A stretch of DNA of 64,000 nt, from NCBI RefSeq assembly GCF_011927785.1, contig NZ_JAATJK010000001.1:4931001-4995000 (forward strand). The letters are read 5' to 3'. The position numbers were made by a program, and so were the translations under genes. Positions 46,058 through 55,390 of this stretch are shown here, piece after piece (within the stretch, counting starts at the first letter, position 1; the number at the start of each line of letters is the position of its first letter). Under the pieces are notes generated by a model. That model made no database searches. It worked only from the letters and a program-made list of their open reading frames with translations, and had not been told where the DNA came from. The stretch comes from Micromonospora profundi. GTDB lineage: Bacteria > Actinomycetota > Actinomycetes > Mycobacteriales > Micromonosporaceae.

Positions 46058-49000
46058 CAATCGTTTCCTTCGTAGGTCGATTGCAAAGCGTCCCAGAACA
46101 GCCGTTGCTCACGGCGAAGGATCCCGTCTGCGATCGCTGCCTCGCGGCTCGTCATCGCCCGCCCCTCGGCTCGGGCCAGCGCGTCCACATCACGGCGGAC
46201 CTCATAGAGCGCATGCTCCCAGACCGCTATCTCGTCGAGCGCAGCCAGGTGCAGACGAAACTCGGCGAGGTGCCCGCTCGGCGTACGGAGTACGAGTTGC
46301 ACATCCCGGTAGCCGCTGTCCTCGGGAGACAGGAACCGGTCCTGGTACCTCACGATCTCGATGTCAGGGTGGTCGCGGATCCGACCGAGCACGGCGTAGA
46401 GATCGTCGAGACACCGGAACTCGACCTTCGCCGCCGCCAGGTCGAGCAGCTTCGACACATCGCCCTGGTGCCTGTGCACCTTGTCTTCGGCCCTGCTCCG
46501 GTCCTTGGGCTTCGAACGCCAGCCCGGCTCTGCCACGCGACGACCGTCGACATGGGCGAGGGACACCGCGAGCTGATTCAGATCGACCTGCGCCTCGGTT
46601 GCCGCCGAATAGAGATCGTCGAGGTAGCGCCTCCGATAGTCGGCATCACCGCGTCGGTCGTCGTCGAATGCTGGCTGCGCGACCGGTCCCCGACGCACCT
46701 CGACGCTGGCGCTGATCCTTAGCTGCTCGTCTGTGAGGGGTGTTGGCGCTGGTTGTGGCACTTCGCGGCGGGACGCGGTCTGACCTGCCGCCTCCTGCCG
46801 GGCGACGTCGTCGAGCACGTCGTCGAGCACGTCGATGGCCTGCTGATGGCCGGCCAGGTGATAGAGCGTCAGTGGGCGGGCGGTCAACGAGTTCGCGAGT
46901 TCGGGTGTGGACAGGATGATGCGCGCCAGATCCGGATGCCGTGCCAACTGTCGGGTCAGGTGTTCGGCCAGATCCGGCTCGTTCGCGGGCGGCTGTCTCC
47001 GGGTGCGGTCGAGCATGTCGCGGACCCGGGCGTCGGCGAACAGCCGCACCACATCCCGGGCCGACGCCTCGTCGAGATCCGGTACCAGCCGACGGAGCGT
47101 AGGTGGGTCGATCTCCGTGGCGAACTCGAGCGGACTCACTCCGGCCGCGAAGATGTCTTCGAGGCTGCCCGCCGTGGCGATGGCCCGGGCCGGGCCGCCG
47201 GTCGAAGGATCGTCCCCGGCACTTCCAAAACTGGCATCGGCGGCCTCCGGGAACGGGCCTGAGCCGGGACCGTCCAGGAGCAGGTACATGCGGTTGACGT
47301 AGGGGTCGCCGTGGCTGCCGTTGTCGTACGCCGGTGGGTGATTCGGCAGGTCGGGACGTTCGCTGAACCGGCCCCGGGGCAGGCCGCCGAGCGGCATCGG
47401 CTGGCCGTCCCCGCTCAGCACGAGCGCGTCGATGCCGATCACGTCGGGATAGAGCGGCCGGTCCCGGATGGCACCTGTCTGCGGGTCGAGGTAGAGGATT
47501 GTCCCGTTCTGGTTGAGCGCCACCCAGGCGTGCGAGCCACCGGTGGCCCATTCGGTCACCAGGAACGCATAGCTGCCGTGGCCGCCCAACAGCAGTTGGT
47601 CACGCAGATTGACGTACCCCCGGTCGGCGGCCTGTCGCGCCTGCACGGGGTTCAACCGCCCGCCGGGCGGCGGGGCGAGAACCTGCTGGAAGCGTCCACC
47701 GGTCACGTCTTCGACCCGGCCCGGACCGCCGGCTTCCCCGCGGATCGGGCGTTGGATGTCGCCGTCGAGGTAGCCGTCGAAGGTCCGTGGCGCCGACACC
47801 CGGGGCCGCCCGTGCACCCACGTCTCGAACAGCGAAAGGGTGCAGTCCAGGCAGTTGATGCCCCGTGTGGCGTCGGCGCGGGGTCCGCCGTCGTTCAGCA
47901 GACGGAACCAGTCGCCCCGGCGGGGGTCGGCGGTACGGATGACGGTGCCATCCCGCTCACGGGGCATCTGCCGTTCGACGTCCACCTGGTGCAGGGCCAG
48001 TGGAGGACGTAGCCCTCCGGGCTGCCCGTACGGCCGGGAGTCGTCGATCGGCGGAGGCACGTCATCGCCGGTGAGCGCGGATCTGCCGGTGGTCCCCACC
48101 GCGCCGAGGGTGAGCGAGCCGACATCCTTGTTGGCCTGGTGGAACGCGCCGTCGGTGAGGTCCACGACCTCGGGCGCCCGGGCGCCGGCCAGCACCGCCT
48201 GGGCCAGGTCACGACATTCGGCGTACGCCCGGGACTCGTCGTTGGCGGCCCGCTGCCAGCCGTCGGACCACTGCCGATGACCGGTCCGGTGCAACTGTCG
48301 GGCGTAGGTGGCGTACTCGATGGCCCTGCGGTCGTGTTCGGCGGCCCGGAGGCGCAGCCGGCCGGCCTCGGCCTGTCGGCGGGTGTTCTCGAACGCGGCC
48401 CGCTGTGACTCGTAGTGACTCTGGTAGCGCCGTCGTTCGGCGGCTTCCGCCTCGGCTGTCCACCGGGCGGCGTACCAGTCGTGGCTTTCCCGCGCGGGCA
48501 CCGGCGGATCGCCGAACGCCGCCACGTCGGCGGGGACCGACGCCCGGCCACGGGCCGGATGGACGGCCGGTGGGAGGGCCCTACGGATCGGGACACCCGC
48601 TGGCGCAGGCTGGCGGCCGATCGCCGGGCCAATGACCGTGTTGCCTCCCGCCGCAACCGCGCCGTGGGCGAAGGCACCGTTCGGCGCCCCAACCGCCGGG
48701 CCGGTGACCGGGGACGGCGACGCCACCGGGCCGAGGGGCTGCGGGGCGGCAACCGACGGGGGGACTACCGGCGCGGCAGGGGCCTGAGAGGTGACGGCAG
48801 CGTGTGTGAACGGCGGCACCATGGTGCCCGTCGCGGCGGGCGGGCCGGCCGACGAGGACCATGCTGTCGGAGCGTTGCCGGCCGGGGCGAGCGCCCCCGG
48901 GGTAGCCGCCTGCGACTGGCCGGTCGGGCTGCCCTGAAGCGTCGCATCCACGGCCACCGACGAAAGCTGTGGATCCAAGCCAACCGAGCCAACCAGACCA

Positions 49001-50385
49001 GCCGAGCCGGTCGAGGAGAGCGTGTTGTCGGCCGCGACCGACCGTTCGGAAGCGACCGGCCCGCCCTGGGCGGGCACGACGGCCTCGGTCGGCAGCACCG
49101 CTCGGGCTGACCCGTCCTCCACCACGGACGGAACGCCCATTGTGGGCGCTGCCGGTCGGCTGGGGTCCGACGAGATGGCCTGCGGCAGACTGGCGCCGTC
49201 GGCAGTCGAGTACGTCGACGGCTCGGCATGCAGCGGCGTCGCGTGGTCGGACGCCGCAGTCGCCGGTGGGCCCGCAACATTCGCCCCCGCCTGCACGGAA
49301 ACCCCTGCCGCAGAGGTGACCGGGAAGTCGGGCGGCAGGGAGGGGCCGGTGAAGGACGCGCCGGCCAGGGCATTGGACTGCGCCTGGACTCGCGCCTGCA
49401 ACGCGTGGTCGACCTGCCCGGTCACCGAGCCGGTGACCCCGGACGCGGCGGCCCGTACCGCGTCCTCGGCCGAGATCGGGCCCTGCCCGGTGGCGATGCT
49501 CGCGGCGGTCTCGGCGAACATCTCGCCGGTCATCTCCCGGCCCAGGTGCTCGCCGACCCGCGCCACGCGGCCGGTGGCGTGCCGGCCCAAACCGGCCACT
49601 GGTGCTACCGCGCCACCGGCGAGCCCTCCGACGGCCGATGTGCTCAGGTCGGCCAGGTCCAGGCCGTGCGCCCGGCCTGTCGAGTTCTGGTACGCCTGGG
49701 TGGCGAGGCTGATCCCGGCCTCCTCGGCCGCCTCTTCCAGCCCTTCCCGGGTGGCGCGCTTGGCGAGCCCGCGTACGCCGCCCTTGGCGACCTCCTTGGC
49801 CGCGCGCTCGCCGGCCTCCTTGAGCCCGTGTTTGAGGGATTTGCTGGCCAGCTGGCCCAACAGGCGTTTGCAGATCTGTTGGATCAGCAGTCGGGTGGCG
49901 GTGACCGCCGCTCCGGCCGCGGGCGACGCGGCACCGGCGGTGAGCACCGCCACCACCGCCACGGTGAGCAGTTCGACGACCAGGATGCCCAGCTCGATCC
50001 AGACTTCGAGTTTGGCGCCCTCGATGTCACAGCCGCACTCCTCGACGAGGCGGCCGAGGTCGGTGCTGACCGCGAGCAGCACGGGCAGTGGCGCATTGTC
50101 GCCCTCGGCGAGCCCTCGCCAGTCCGCCTGGAAGGCGGCGTCGACGGCACCGACACCGCCGTACCCGCTGCGGACCTCGGCGGCGGCTCCGGCGGCGTCG
50201 GTGTGCGGGCCGGCGAGGACGGACGCGACCGCGTACCACCTGTCGGCGACGGCCCAGACGGCCCGCTCGTCGCCCTCCGGCCACTGCACGCCGATCACCC
50301 AGTCGAGCGTCTCGTAGATCCAGCCGGGAACGTCCCAGGGTGCGTAGTCAAGCGGGTGCGGGATCGGGCTCGGCAGCACGCTCAT
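46057..50385 (-). CDS. WXG100/T7SS-type polymorphic toxin with glutamine-deamidase-like and RelA/SpoT-like domains
   Basis: A 1,442-residue protein. Residues 1-130 form a helical WXG100/CpnT-N-like export domain (VIGVQWPEGDERAVWAVADR), followed by hydrophobic stretches near 130-165, a helical region with GLEEAAEEAG, and a long Ala/Pro/Val-rich linker (about 330-640). A coiled, Arg-rich section leads to a papain-fold toxin domain of the glutamine-deamidase type: GINCLDCTLSLFETWVHGRP holds Cys845, SHAWVALNQNG holds His952 and LYLDPQTG holds Asp967. A linker follows, and residues about 1225-1400 resemble a RelA/SpoT nucleotide pyrophosphokinase: GWRSKPKDRSRAEDK, LLDLAAAKVEFRCLDDLYAV, QDRFLSPEDSGYRDVQLVL and AEFRLHL. 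The usual GYRSxH His and ExQ Gln are not kept, so activity could be altered. It is preceded by WXG100-like and YbaB-like genes and followed by the candidate immunity gene. Confidence 0.8.
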   Translation of the reverse strand: MSVLPSPIPHPLDYAPWDVPGWIYETLDWVIGVQWPEGDERAVWAVADRWYAVASVLAGPHTDAAGAAAEVRSGYGGVGAVDAAFQADWRGLAEGDNAPLPVLLAVSTDLGRLVEECGCDIEGAKLEVWIELGILVVELLTVAVVAVLTAGAASPAAGAAVTATRLLIQQICKRLLGQLASKSLKHGLKEAGERAAKEVAKGGVRGLAKRATREGLEEAAEEAGISLATQAYQNSTGRAHGLDLADLSTSAVGGLAGGAVAPVAGLGRHATGRVARVGEHLGREMTGEMFAETAASIATGQGPISAEDAVRAAASGVTGSVTGQVDHALQARVQAQSNALAGASFTGPSLPPDFPVTSAAGVSVQAGANVAGPPATAASDHATPLHAEPSTYSTADGASLPQAISSDPSRPAAPTMGVPSVVEDGSARAVLPTEAVVPAQGGPVASERSVAADNTLSSTGSAGLVGSVGLDPQLSSVAVDATLQGSPTGQSQAATPGALAPAGNAPTAWSSSAGPPAATGTMVPPFTHAAVTSQAPAAPVVPPSVAAPQPLGPVASPSPVTGPAVGAPNGAFAHGAVAAGGNTVIGPAIGRQPAPAGVPIRRALPPAVHPARGRASVPADVAAFGDPPVPARESHDWYAARWTAEAEAAERRRYQSHYESQRAAFENTRRQAEAGRLRLRAAEHDRRAIEYATYARQLHRTGHRQWSDGWQRAANDESRAYAECRDLAQAVLAGARAPEVVDLTDGAFHQANKDVGSLTLGAVGTTGRSALTGDDVPPPIDDSRPYGQPGGLRPPLALHQVDVERQMPRERDGTVIRTADPRRGDWFRLLNDGGPRADATRGINCLDCTLSLFETWVHGRPRVSAPRTFDGYLDGDIQRPIRGEAGGPGRVEDVTGGRFQQVLAPPPGGRLNPVQARQAADRGYVNLRDQLLLGGHGSYAFLVTEWATGGSHAWVALNQNGTILYLDPQTGAIRDRPLYPDVIGIDALVLSGDGQPMPLGGLPRGRFSERPDLPNHPPAYDNGSHGDPYVNRMYLLLDGPGSGPFPEAADASFGSAGDDPSTGGPARAIATAGSLEDIFAAGVSPLEFATEIDPPTLRRLVPDLDEASARDVVRLFADARVRDMLDRTRRQPPANEPDLAEHLTRQLARHPDLARIILSTPELANSLTARPLTLYHLAGHQQAIDVLDDVLDDVARQEAAGQTASRREVPQPAPTPLTDEQLRISASVEVRRGPVAQPAFDDDRRGDADYRRRYLDDLYSAATEAQVDLNQLAVSLAHVDGRRVAEPGWRSKPKDRSRAEDKVHRHQGDVSKLLDLAAAKVEFRCLDDLYAVLGRIRDHPDIEIVRYQDRFLSPEDSGYRDVQLVLRTPSGHLAEFRLHLAALDEIAVWEHALYEVRRDVDALARAEGRAMTSREAAIADGILRREQRLFWDALQSTYEGND

Positions 50386-50401
50386 CCGGATCGACCCACC
50401 G

Positions 50402-50734
50402 TCAGCGCTTGTCGGCGACCCGGTCGAGCCGGGTGGCGCTGGCGCTGTCGGTCCGCATGCTCGCGTCGACCGCGCGGACCACGTCGGAGCCCAACTCGGT
50501 GAGCCGGTGCCCGACGCCCGCCCAGGCCCGCAGCACAGTCTGCTCGATGCCTCGGTAGTTCCGCTCGAACGCGGCCCCGATGTCGTCGCGGCCCCACGGC
50601 TGGACGCCGCTGGCGGTTTCGATCTCGCCGCCCTCCGCCGCCCGGCGGGCGGTCACCGCAGCGCCGGACGAGGCCAGGTCGGCCCCGCCCCGTCGCGCGC
50701 GGGCCGGGTCGAGCCACAGCTGCCCGTCGGTCAT
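50402..50734 (-). CDS. WXG100-like (ESAT-6 type) small protein
   Basis: A 110-residue helical protein of WXG100 size and character. VQPWGRDDIGAAFERNYRGI supplies a W-G turn between two helices, with an N-terminal helix containing LDPARARRGGADLASSG. Such proteins are exported by, or chaperone substrates to, type VII (ESX) systems. It lies 16 bp upstream of the toxin, and its start overlaps the end of the YbaB-like gene by ATGA, so all are one operon. No ESX secretion machinery is in the window. Confidence 0.75.
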   Translation of the reverse strand: MTDGQLWLDPARARRGGADLASSGAAVTARRAAEGGEIETASGVQPWGRDDIGAAFERNYRGIEQTVLRAWAGVGHRLTELGSDVVRAVDASMRTDSASATRLDRVADKR

Positions 50735-51153
50735 GCCGGCCCCTCACCGCGGCCGAGGACCGCGTCGGCGCGGCCGAGCAATGCGCCGAAATCCCCGGTA
50801 CGCAGGAAGTCCACCGAGCCGGAACCGGCCGGTACGGTCTCGGCGACCACATCACGGGTGGCGGCAGCGGCGGCGGACGTGGCGGCACTGACCGTCTCGG
50901 TGATCTTTCGGCTCAGCGCTGCGGCGTCCCGGTCGCGGTAGATGGCCGGGGTCAGGTCGAGCGAGACCAACTCGCCCCTGGCGCCGACGGTCGCGGTCAC
51001 CGTCCCGTCGCTGGACCGCCTGGTCACCCGCAGCTCGGCGAGTCGGGCGGCCAGATGGTCCAGATTGGAGCGGAGCTGCTGGTACTGCCCGTACACGTCA
51101 TCGAATCGGGCTCGTAGCTCGCGATTGGCGTCCCGGCCCACGCGTTCGCTCAC
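50731..51153 (-). CDS. YbaB/EbfC-like protein
   Basis: A 140-residue protein of the YbaB type: an N-terminal coiled helix (LRARFDDVYGQYQQLRSNLD, then LAARLAELRVTRRSSDGTVT) and a central strand pair with VGARGELVSLDLTPAIY, followed by a helix and an Asp/Gly-rich tail. YbaB proteins bind DNA or act as small adaptors; the homologs found before WXG100-toxin genes may be accessory. GTG at 51153 is chosen because GGGAGGGG lies five bases before it. It heads the toxin operon and is divergent, 80 bp away, from the three-domain immunity-like gene. Confidence 0.78.
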   Translation of the reverse strand: MSERVGRDANRELRARFDDVYGQYQQLRSNLDHLAARLAELRVTRRSSDGTVTATVGARGELVSLDLTPAIYRDRDAAALSRKITETVSAATSAAAAATRDVVAETVPAGSGSVDFLRTGDFGALLGRADAVLGRGEGPA

Positions 51154-51232
51154 CGCCGCCCCTCCCGTCACCGTCGGTAGAGCGAGACGATACCGGCTGC
51201 CATCGATCCGTGTGGTCCGGTAGTTTCGATGC

Positions 51233-52474
51233 GTGATCGACCGTCAACAGGCCGAGCAGCTCGCGGCCACCTGGGCCCGCCGCGACTCGCAGCGGCTCGG
51301 CCACGAGTGCACGGCAATGGTCGACGAGTTCGACCTCGGCTACGTCATCACGTCAGTCGTGCCCACCGAGGCGCGTACGATCCCCGGCGACCTGCCGGCG
51401 ACAGTCATCGACAAGCAGACCGGCACTGTCACCACCTGGCCCCGGGTGCCGAGCGATGTGGTGGCGGAGATGTACCGCCGCAGCCAACCCACCGGCACTG
51501 TCGCTCCCCGCACTGTCGACCCGTCGAGCCTGCTGGCCAGGGAGATTCATCGGATCCCCGCCCCGAACACAGTGGCGCACCTGACCGTCGATGGTCGCAT
51601 CTGGACGGCCCAGGGCGTCAAGGGCGACGTACCGCTGAACCATCACCCGCTGATCCGCACCTATCTGGACGCCCAGCCTCCCGGCGAGCTTGTCCGTGGC
51701 GCCGAGGCACATGCCGAGCTGATCGTGGTCTCCGACGTCCTGCACGAGTACGACCACCGACGAGCCGCCGAGGGCATCGCGCCGATGGGTCGTGGCGAGG
51801 CGGCAGCACTGCTCGGCGGCGCGCGGTTCGAGATCTTCCGGATCCGTGAACCGGGCGACCCGGCTGGTGGCCCCGCCGACCGGCCCTGCGATTCGTGCCT
51901 CGCCTTCCTGGTGCGCGCGAACGTGTTGCCGGATTCGGCACGGGGTTACATCGAAACCTGGCTGGCACCGGCGGCACCGGACCCTGATCCGGGGCGTTTC
52001 CCGCCGGAGGTCGCCAACGCGCTCGTCGCCGCCGGGTGGCGACCGCACATCGGGGACCAGATCATGGCTGCCGCCGCCGTCCGGGACATCACCGCCGTGT
52101 CGGGGCAGGTCCATCGACACGAGGTCTTTCCCGCCGCCGTGGAGGCGATCACCACGTTTCCCAGCCTCGTCGGCGCTCGCCGCGGCCGGGGCGAGCAGGT
52201 GTGGATCTCCCGCTTCGACATCCGTCCGCACACCATGGCGCACACCGCCGACACCCTCGCCGACTTCGGCAGGGTGCTCGGCGTACGACTGTTTCCGCTC
52301 GGCACCGAGCAGCAGGACAGCATCCTGGCGGTCGACGAGCGCGGCCGGGTCTTCGCGCTGGACCAGGCAGGCGAGTGGTTTCTCGGCGACACCGTCGACG
52401 CCGCGTTCACCACACTGCTGCTCGGCCGCGCGCCTGCCCGGGTCCGCGACGACGGCACCTGGCAGGCCGACTGA
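51233..52474 (+). CDS. Three-domain protein: YrhB/Imm35-like, YwqJ-type deaminase-like and SUKH-3-like
   Basis: A 413-residue protein starting at GTG. Residues 1-85 (RQQAEQLAATWARRDSQRLG and TVIDKQTGTVTTWPR) look like the YrhB/Imm35 immunity fold. Residues about 110-240 carry the nucleic-acid deaminase zinc motif: His160 and Glu162 in GAEAHAELIVVSD, Cys219 and Cys222 in RPCDSCLAFL, as in the YwqJ toxin family. Residues about 250-400 (FPPEVANALVAAGWRPHIGD and VISRFDIRPH-like strands to DAAFTTLLLGR) resemble SUKH-3 immunity proteins. It is divergent from the toxin operon. Whether the deaminase is active or serves as a decoy is unknown. Confidence 0.75.
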   Translation: MIDRQQAEQLAATWARRDSQRLGHECTAMVDEFDLGYVITSVVPTEARTIPGDLPATVIDKQTGTVTTWPRVPSDVVAEMYRRSQPTGTVAPRTVDPSSLLAREIHRIPAPNTVAHLTVDGRIWTAQGVKGDVPLNHHPLIRTYLDAQPPGELVRGAEAHAELIVVSDVLHEYDHRRAAEGIAPMGRGEAAALLGGARFEIFRIREPGDPAGGPADRPCDSCLAFLVRANVLPDSARGYIETWLAPAAPDPDPGRFPPEVANALVAAGWRPHIGDQIMAAAAVRDITAVSGQVHRHEVFPAAVEAITTFPSLVGARRGRGEQVWISRFDIRPHTMAHTADTLADFGRVLGVRLFPLGTEQQDSILAVDERGRVFALDQAGEWFLGDTVDAAFTTLLLGRAPARVRDDGTWQAD

Positions 52475-52622
52475 CGCGCGAGGCGGCCAGCCGCACGAGG
52501 TGACCCCGGGTCGACGGAAACAGTCGCAACAGGCCTTGTCTGCCGCGAATTCAGTAGCGAAGATGGCAGGCAGATTGCGATAACCGCCGTAGACCGCACC
52601 CGGCCCCCTCGGAGAGACCGCC

Positions 52623-54059
52623 ATGAGTGACCAGCAGCAGCTGCGCAACTTCGTCAACGGCTCCTACGTCGAACCGGCCGACGGCGGGTACGCCGACCTG
52701 ATCGACCCGTGTACCGGTGAGGTGTTCGCCCAGGCGCCCGTCTCCGGCGCCGCCGACGTGGACGCGGCGATGACCGCCGCCGCCACCGCCTTCGAGAGCT
52801 GGCGGGAGGTCACCCCTGCCGAGCGGCAGCGGGCGATGCTCAAGCTCGCCGACGCCGTGGAGGCCCGCGCGGCCGAACTGGTCGACGCGGAGGTCCGCAA
52901 CACCGGCAAGCCGCGCCAGCTCACCGCCGACGAGGAACTGCCGCCCGCTGTGGACCAGTTCCGCTTCTTCGCCGGGGCGGCCCGACTGTTGGAGGGCCGG
53001 TCGGCCGGCGAGTACCTGGCGGGGCACACCTCGTACGTGCGGCGCGAGCCGATCGGCGTGTGCGCCCAGGTCACGCCCTGGAACTACCCGCTGATGATGG
53101 CGGTCTGGAAGATCGCCCCGGCGCTCGCCGCCGGCAACACTGTGGTCCTCAAGCCATCGGACACCACGCCGGTGTCGACGCTGCTGCTCGCCGAGATCGC
53201 CGCCGAGTTCTTCCCGCCGGGGGTGTTCAACGTGGTCTGCGGCGATCGAGACACCGGTCGTACTCTCGTGTCGCACCCGACCCCGCAGCTGGTGTCGATC
53301 ACCGGCTCGACCCGCGCGGGCATGGAGGTCGCCGCCGCGGCGGCACCCGACCTGAAGCGCACCCACCTGGAGCTGGGCGGCAAGGCCCCGGTGGTGATCT
53401 TCGACGACGCCGATGTGGCGGCGGCGGCCGAGGCCATCGCGATGGGCGGCTACTTCAACGCGGGGCAGGACTGCACGGCGGCGACCCGGGTGCTGGCCGG
53501 GCCGGGCATCCACGACGACTTCGTGGCAGCGCTCGCCGAGCAGGCCCGCAACACCAGGACGGGCGCCCCGGACGACGCCGACGTGCTCTACGGCCCGCTG
53601 AACAACGCCAACCAGCTCGCCCGCGTCAGCGGCTTCGTCGACCGGCTGCCGGACCACGCGGCGATCCAGACCGGCGGGTCCCAGCAGGGCGAGCGCGGCT
53701 ACTTCTACGCGCCGACAGTCGTCTCCGGGTTGCGCCAGGCCGACGAGATCATCCAGGACGAGGTGTTCGGGCCGGTCATCACCGTGCAGCGCTTCACCGA
53801 CGAGGACGAGGCGGTGCGCTGGGCGAACGGCGTCGACTACGGCCTGTCCGCGTCGGTGTGGACGCGGGACCACGGCCGGGCGATGCGGATGACCCGACGG
53901 CTGGACTTCGGCTGCGTCTGGGTGAACACGCACATCCCGTTCGTCTCGGAGATGCCGCACGGCGGCTTCAAGCACTCCGGGCACGGCAAGGACCTCTCGG
54001 TCTACAGCCTGGAGGACTACACCCGGATCAAGCACGTCATGCACAACATCGAGGGCTGA
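52623..54059 (+). CDS. Aldehyde dehydrogenase, gamma-aminobutyraldehyde dehydrogenase-like
   Basis: A 478-residue NAD(P)-dependent aldehyde dehydrogenase. [38 protein letters not shown] with the general-base Glu, and [17 protein letters not shown] with the catalytic Cys match the PatD/Prr group that oxidises 4-aminobutanal to GABA. Its TGA overlaps the ATG of gabT by one base, so the pair converts putrescine-derived aldehyde to GABA and on to succinate semialdehyde. The start ATG has GGAGA upstream. Confidence 0.88.
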   Translation: MSDQQQLRNFVNGSYVEPADGGYADLIDPCTGEVFAQAPVSGAADVDAAMTAAATAFESWREVTPAERQRAMLKLADAVEARAAELVDAEVRNTGKPRQLTADEELPPAVDQFRFFAGAARLLEGRSAGEYLAGHTSYVRREPIGVCAQVTPWNYPLMMAVWKIAPALAAGNTVVLKPSDTTPVSTLLLAEIAAEFFPPGVFNVVCGDRDTGRTLVSHPTPQLVSITGSTRAGMEVAAAAAPDLKRTHLELGGKAPVVIFDDADVAAAAEAIAMGGYFNAGQDCTAATRVLAGPGIHDDFVAALAEQARNTRTGAPDDADVLYGPLNNANQLARVSGFVDRLPDHAAIQTGGSQQGERGYFYAPTVVSGLRQADEIIQDEVFGPVITVQRFTDEDEAVRWANGVDYGLSASVWTRDHGRAMRMTRRLDFGCVWVNTHIPFVSEMPHGGFKHSGHGKDLSVYSLEDYTRIKHVMHNIEG

Positions 54060-55330
54060 TGACATCCTCCGAGGATCTGCACAAGCGGCGCGGCAGTGCC
54101 GTCGCGCGGGGCGTCGGCAGCGTCATTCCGTCCTACGTGGACCACGCGGCGGGCGGGACGTTCACCGACGTCGACGGGCGGGAGTGGATCGACTTCGCCG
54201 CCGGCATCGCTGTGACGAGCGTCGGCAACGCCGCACCGAAGGTCGTCGAGGCGGTCCGAGCGCAGGTCGAGCGGTTCACCCACACCTGCTTCATGGTCGC
54301 GCCGTACGAGTCGTACGTGACGGTGTGCGAGCAGCTCAACGCGTTGACGCCGGGCGGCTTCGAGAAACGTTCGGCGCTGTTCAACTCCGGTGCCGAGGCT
54401 GTGGAGAACGCCGTCAAGATCGCACGGCACGCCACCGGGCGGCCGGCGGTGGTGGTGTTCGACCACGCGTACCACGGCCGGACCAACCTGACCATGGCGT
54501 TGACCGCGAAGAACATGCCGTACAAGCACCGGTTCGGGCCGTTCGCCGGGGAGATCTACCGGGTGCCGATGTCGTACCCCCTGCGCGACGGCGGGCTCTC
54601 CGGGACCGAGGCGGCGGCGCGGGCCCTCGAGATGGTCGAGAAGCAGGTCGGGGCCGAGAACGTCGCCGCGCTGCTGATCGAGCCCATCCAAGGTGAGGGT
54701 GGTTTCGTGGTGCCCGCGCCCGGTTTCCTGCCGGCGCTACGCGCCTGGGCCACGGCCGCCGGTGTGGTGTTCGTGGCCGACGAGATCCAGACCGGCTTCT
54801 GCCGGACGGGCGACTGGTTCGCCTGCGAACACGAGGGCGTCGAGCCCGACCTCGTCACGCTGGCCAAGGGCATCGCCGGTGGCCTGCCGCTGGCCGCCGT
54901 GACCGGCCGGGCCGAGCTGATGGACGCGGTGCACGTCGGTGGGCTCGGCGGCACGTACGGCGGCAACCCGATCGCCTGCGCCGCCGCGCTGGCCACCATC
55001 GACACCATGCACGAGCTGGACCTGGCCGGCGCCGCCCGCCGGATCGAGTCGGTGCTGGTCCCCCGGTTACGGGCCATCGCCGAGCGGGATCCCCGCATCG
55101 CCGAGGTACGCGGGCGGGGCGCGATGCTCGCCATCGAGCTGGTCCAACCGGGCACGCTCACCCCCGACCCGGTCGCCACGGCGGCGATCTCGGCCGCCTG
55201 CCACGCCGCCGGCCTGCTCACCCTGACCTGCGGCACGTACGGCAACGTGCTGCGCTTTCTGCCCCCACTGGTGATCTCCGACGATCACCTCGTCCGGGCA
55301 GCCGACATCCTCGACGCAGCGTTTACCTGA
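54059..55330 (+). CDS. gabT: 4-aminobutyrate aminotransferase
   Basis: A 423-residue class III PLP aminotransferase moving the amino group of GABA to 2-oxoglutarate. NSGAEAVENAVKIARHATGR, DHAYHGRTNLTMALT, VVFVADEIQTGFCRTG and LVTLAKGIAGGLPLAAVTGR, with the PLP-binding Lys in the last, identify it. The length and ends are normal for GabT. The start overlaps the stop of the aldehyde dehydrogenase gene, and a repeat-derived hairpin follows six bases after its stop. Confidence 0.92.
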   Translation: MTSSEDLHKRRGSAVARGVGSVIPSYVDHAAGGTFTDVDGREWIDFAAGIAVTSVGNAAPKVVEAVRAQVERFTHTCFMVAPYESYVTVCEQLNALTPGGFEKRSALFNSGAEAVENAVKIARHATGRPAVVVFDHAYHGRTNLTMALTAKNMPYKHRFGPFAGEIYRVPMSYPLRDGGLSGTEAAARALEMVEKQVGAENVAALLIEPIQGEGGFVVPAPGFLPALRAWATAAGVVFVADEIQTGFCRTGDWFACEHEGVEPDLVTLAKGIAGGLPLAAVTGRAELMDAVHVGGLGGTYGGNPIACAAALATIDTMHELDLAGAARRIESVLVPRLRAIAERDPRIAEVRGRGAMLAIELVQPGTLTPDPVATAAISAACHAAGLLTLTCGTYGNVLRFLPPLVISDDHLVRAADILDAAFT

Positions 55331-55335
55331 GGTGT

Positions 55336-55384
55336 AAGGAAGGGCACCTTCTTAACGCCTGGTGCATAAGAAGGTGCCCTTCCT
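55336..55384. terminator. Palindromic repeat acting as terminator between gabT and the DPBB gene
   Basis: AGGAAGGGCACCTTCTTA (55337-55354) is perfectly complementary to 55367-55384, giving an 18-bp stem with a 12-base loop. Each arm is itself nearly palindromic. It is the same element type as that inside the MoxR gene at 1313-1364, here lying between two convergent genes. Confidence 0.85.
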
Positions 55385-55390
55385 AACGCG

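Noticed and set aside
46057..52474. Complete type VII secretion system
   Set aside because: Only a WXG100-like protein and its probable substrate are here; no EccC ATPase, EccB, EccD or mycosin gene is visible.
53060..54058. Apparent N-terminal extension joined to gabT
   Set aside because: The upstream part of that frame overlaps the aldehyde dehydrogenase gene and is Arg/Gly-rich shadow sequence; gabT starts at 54059.
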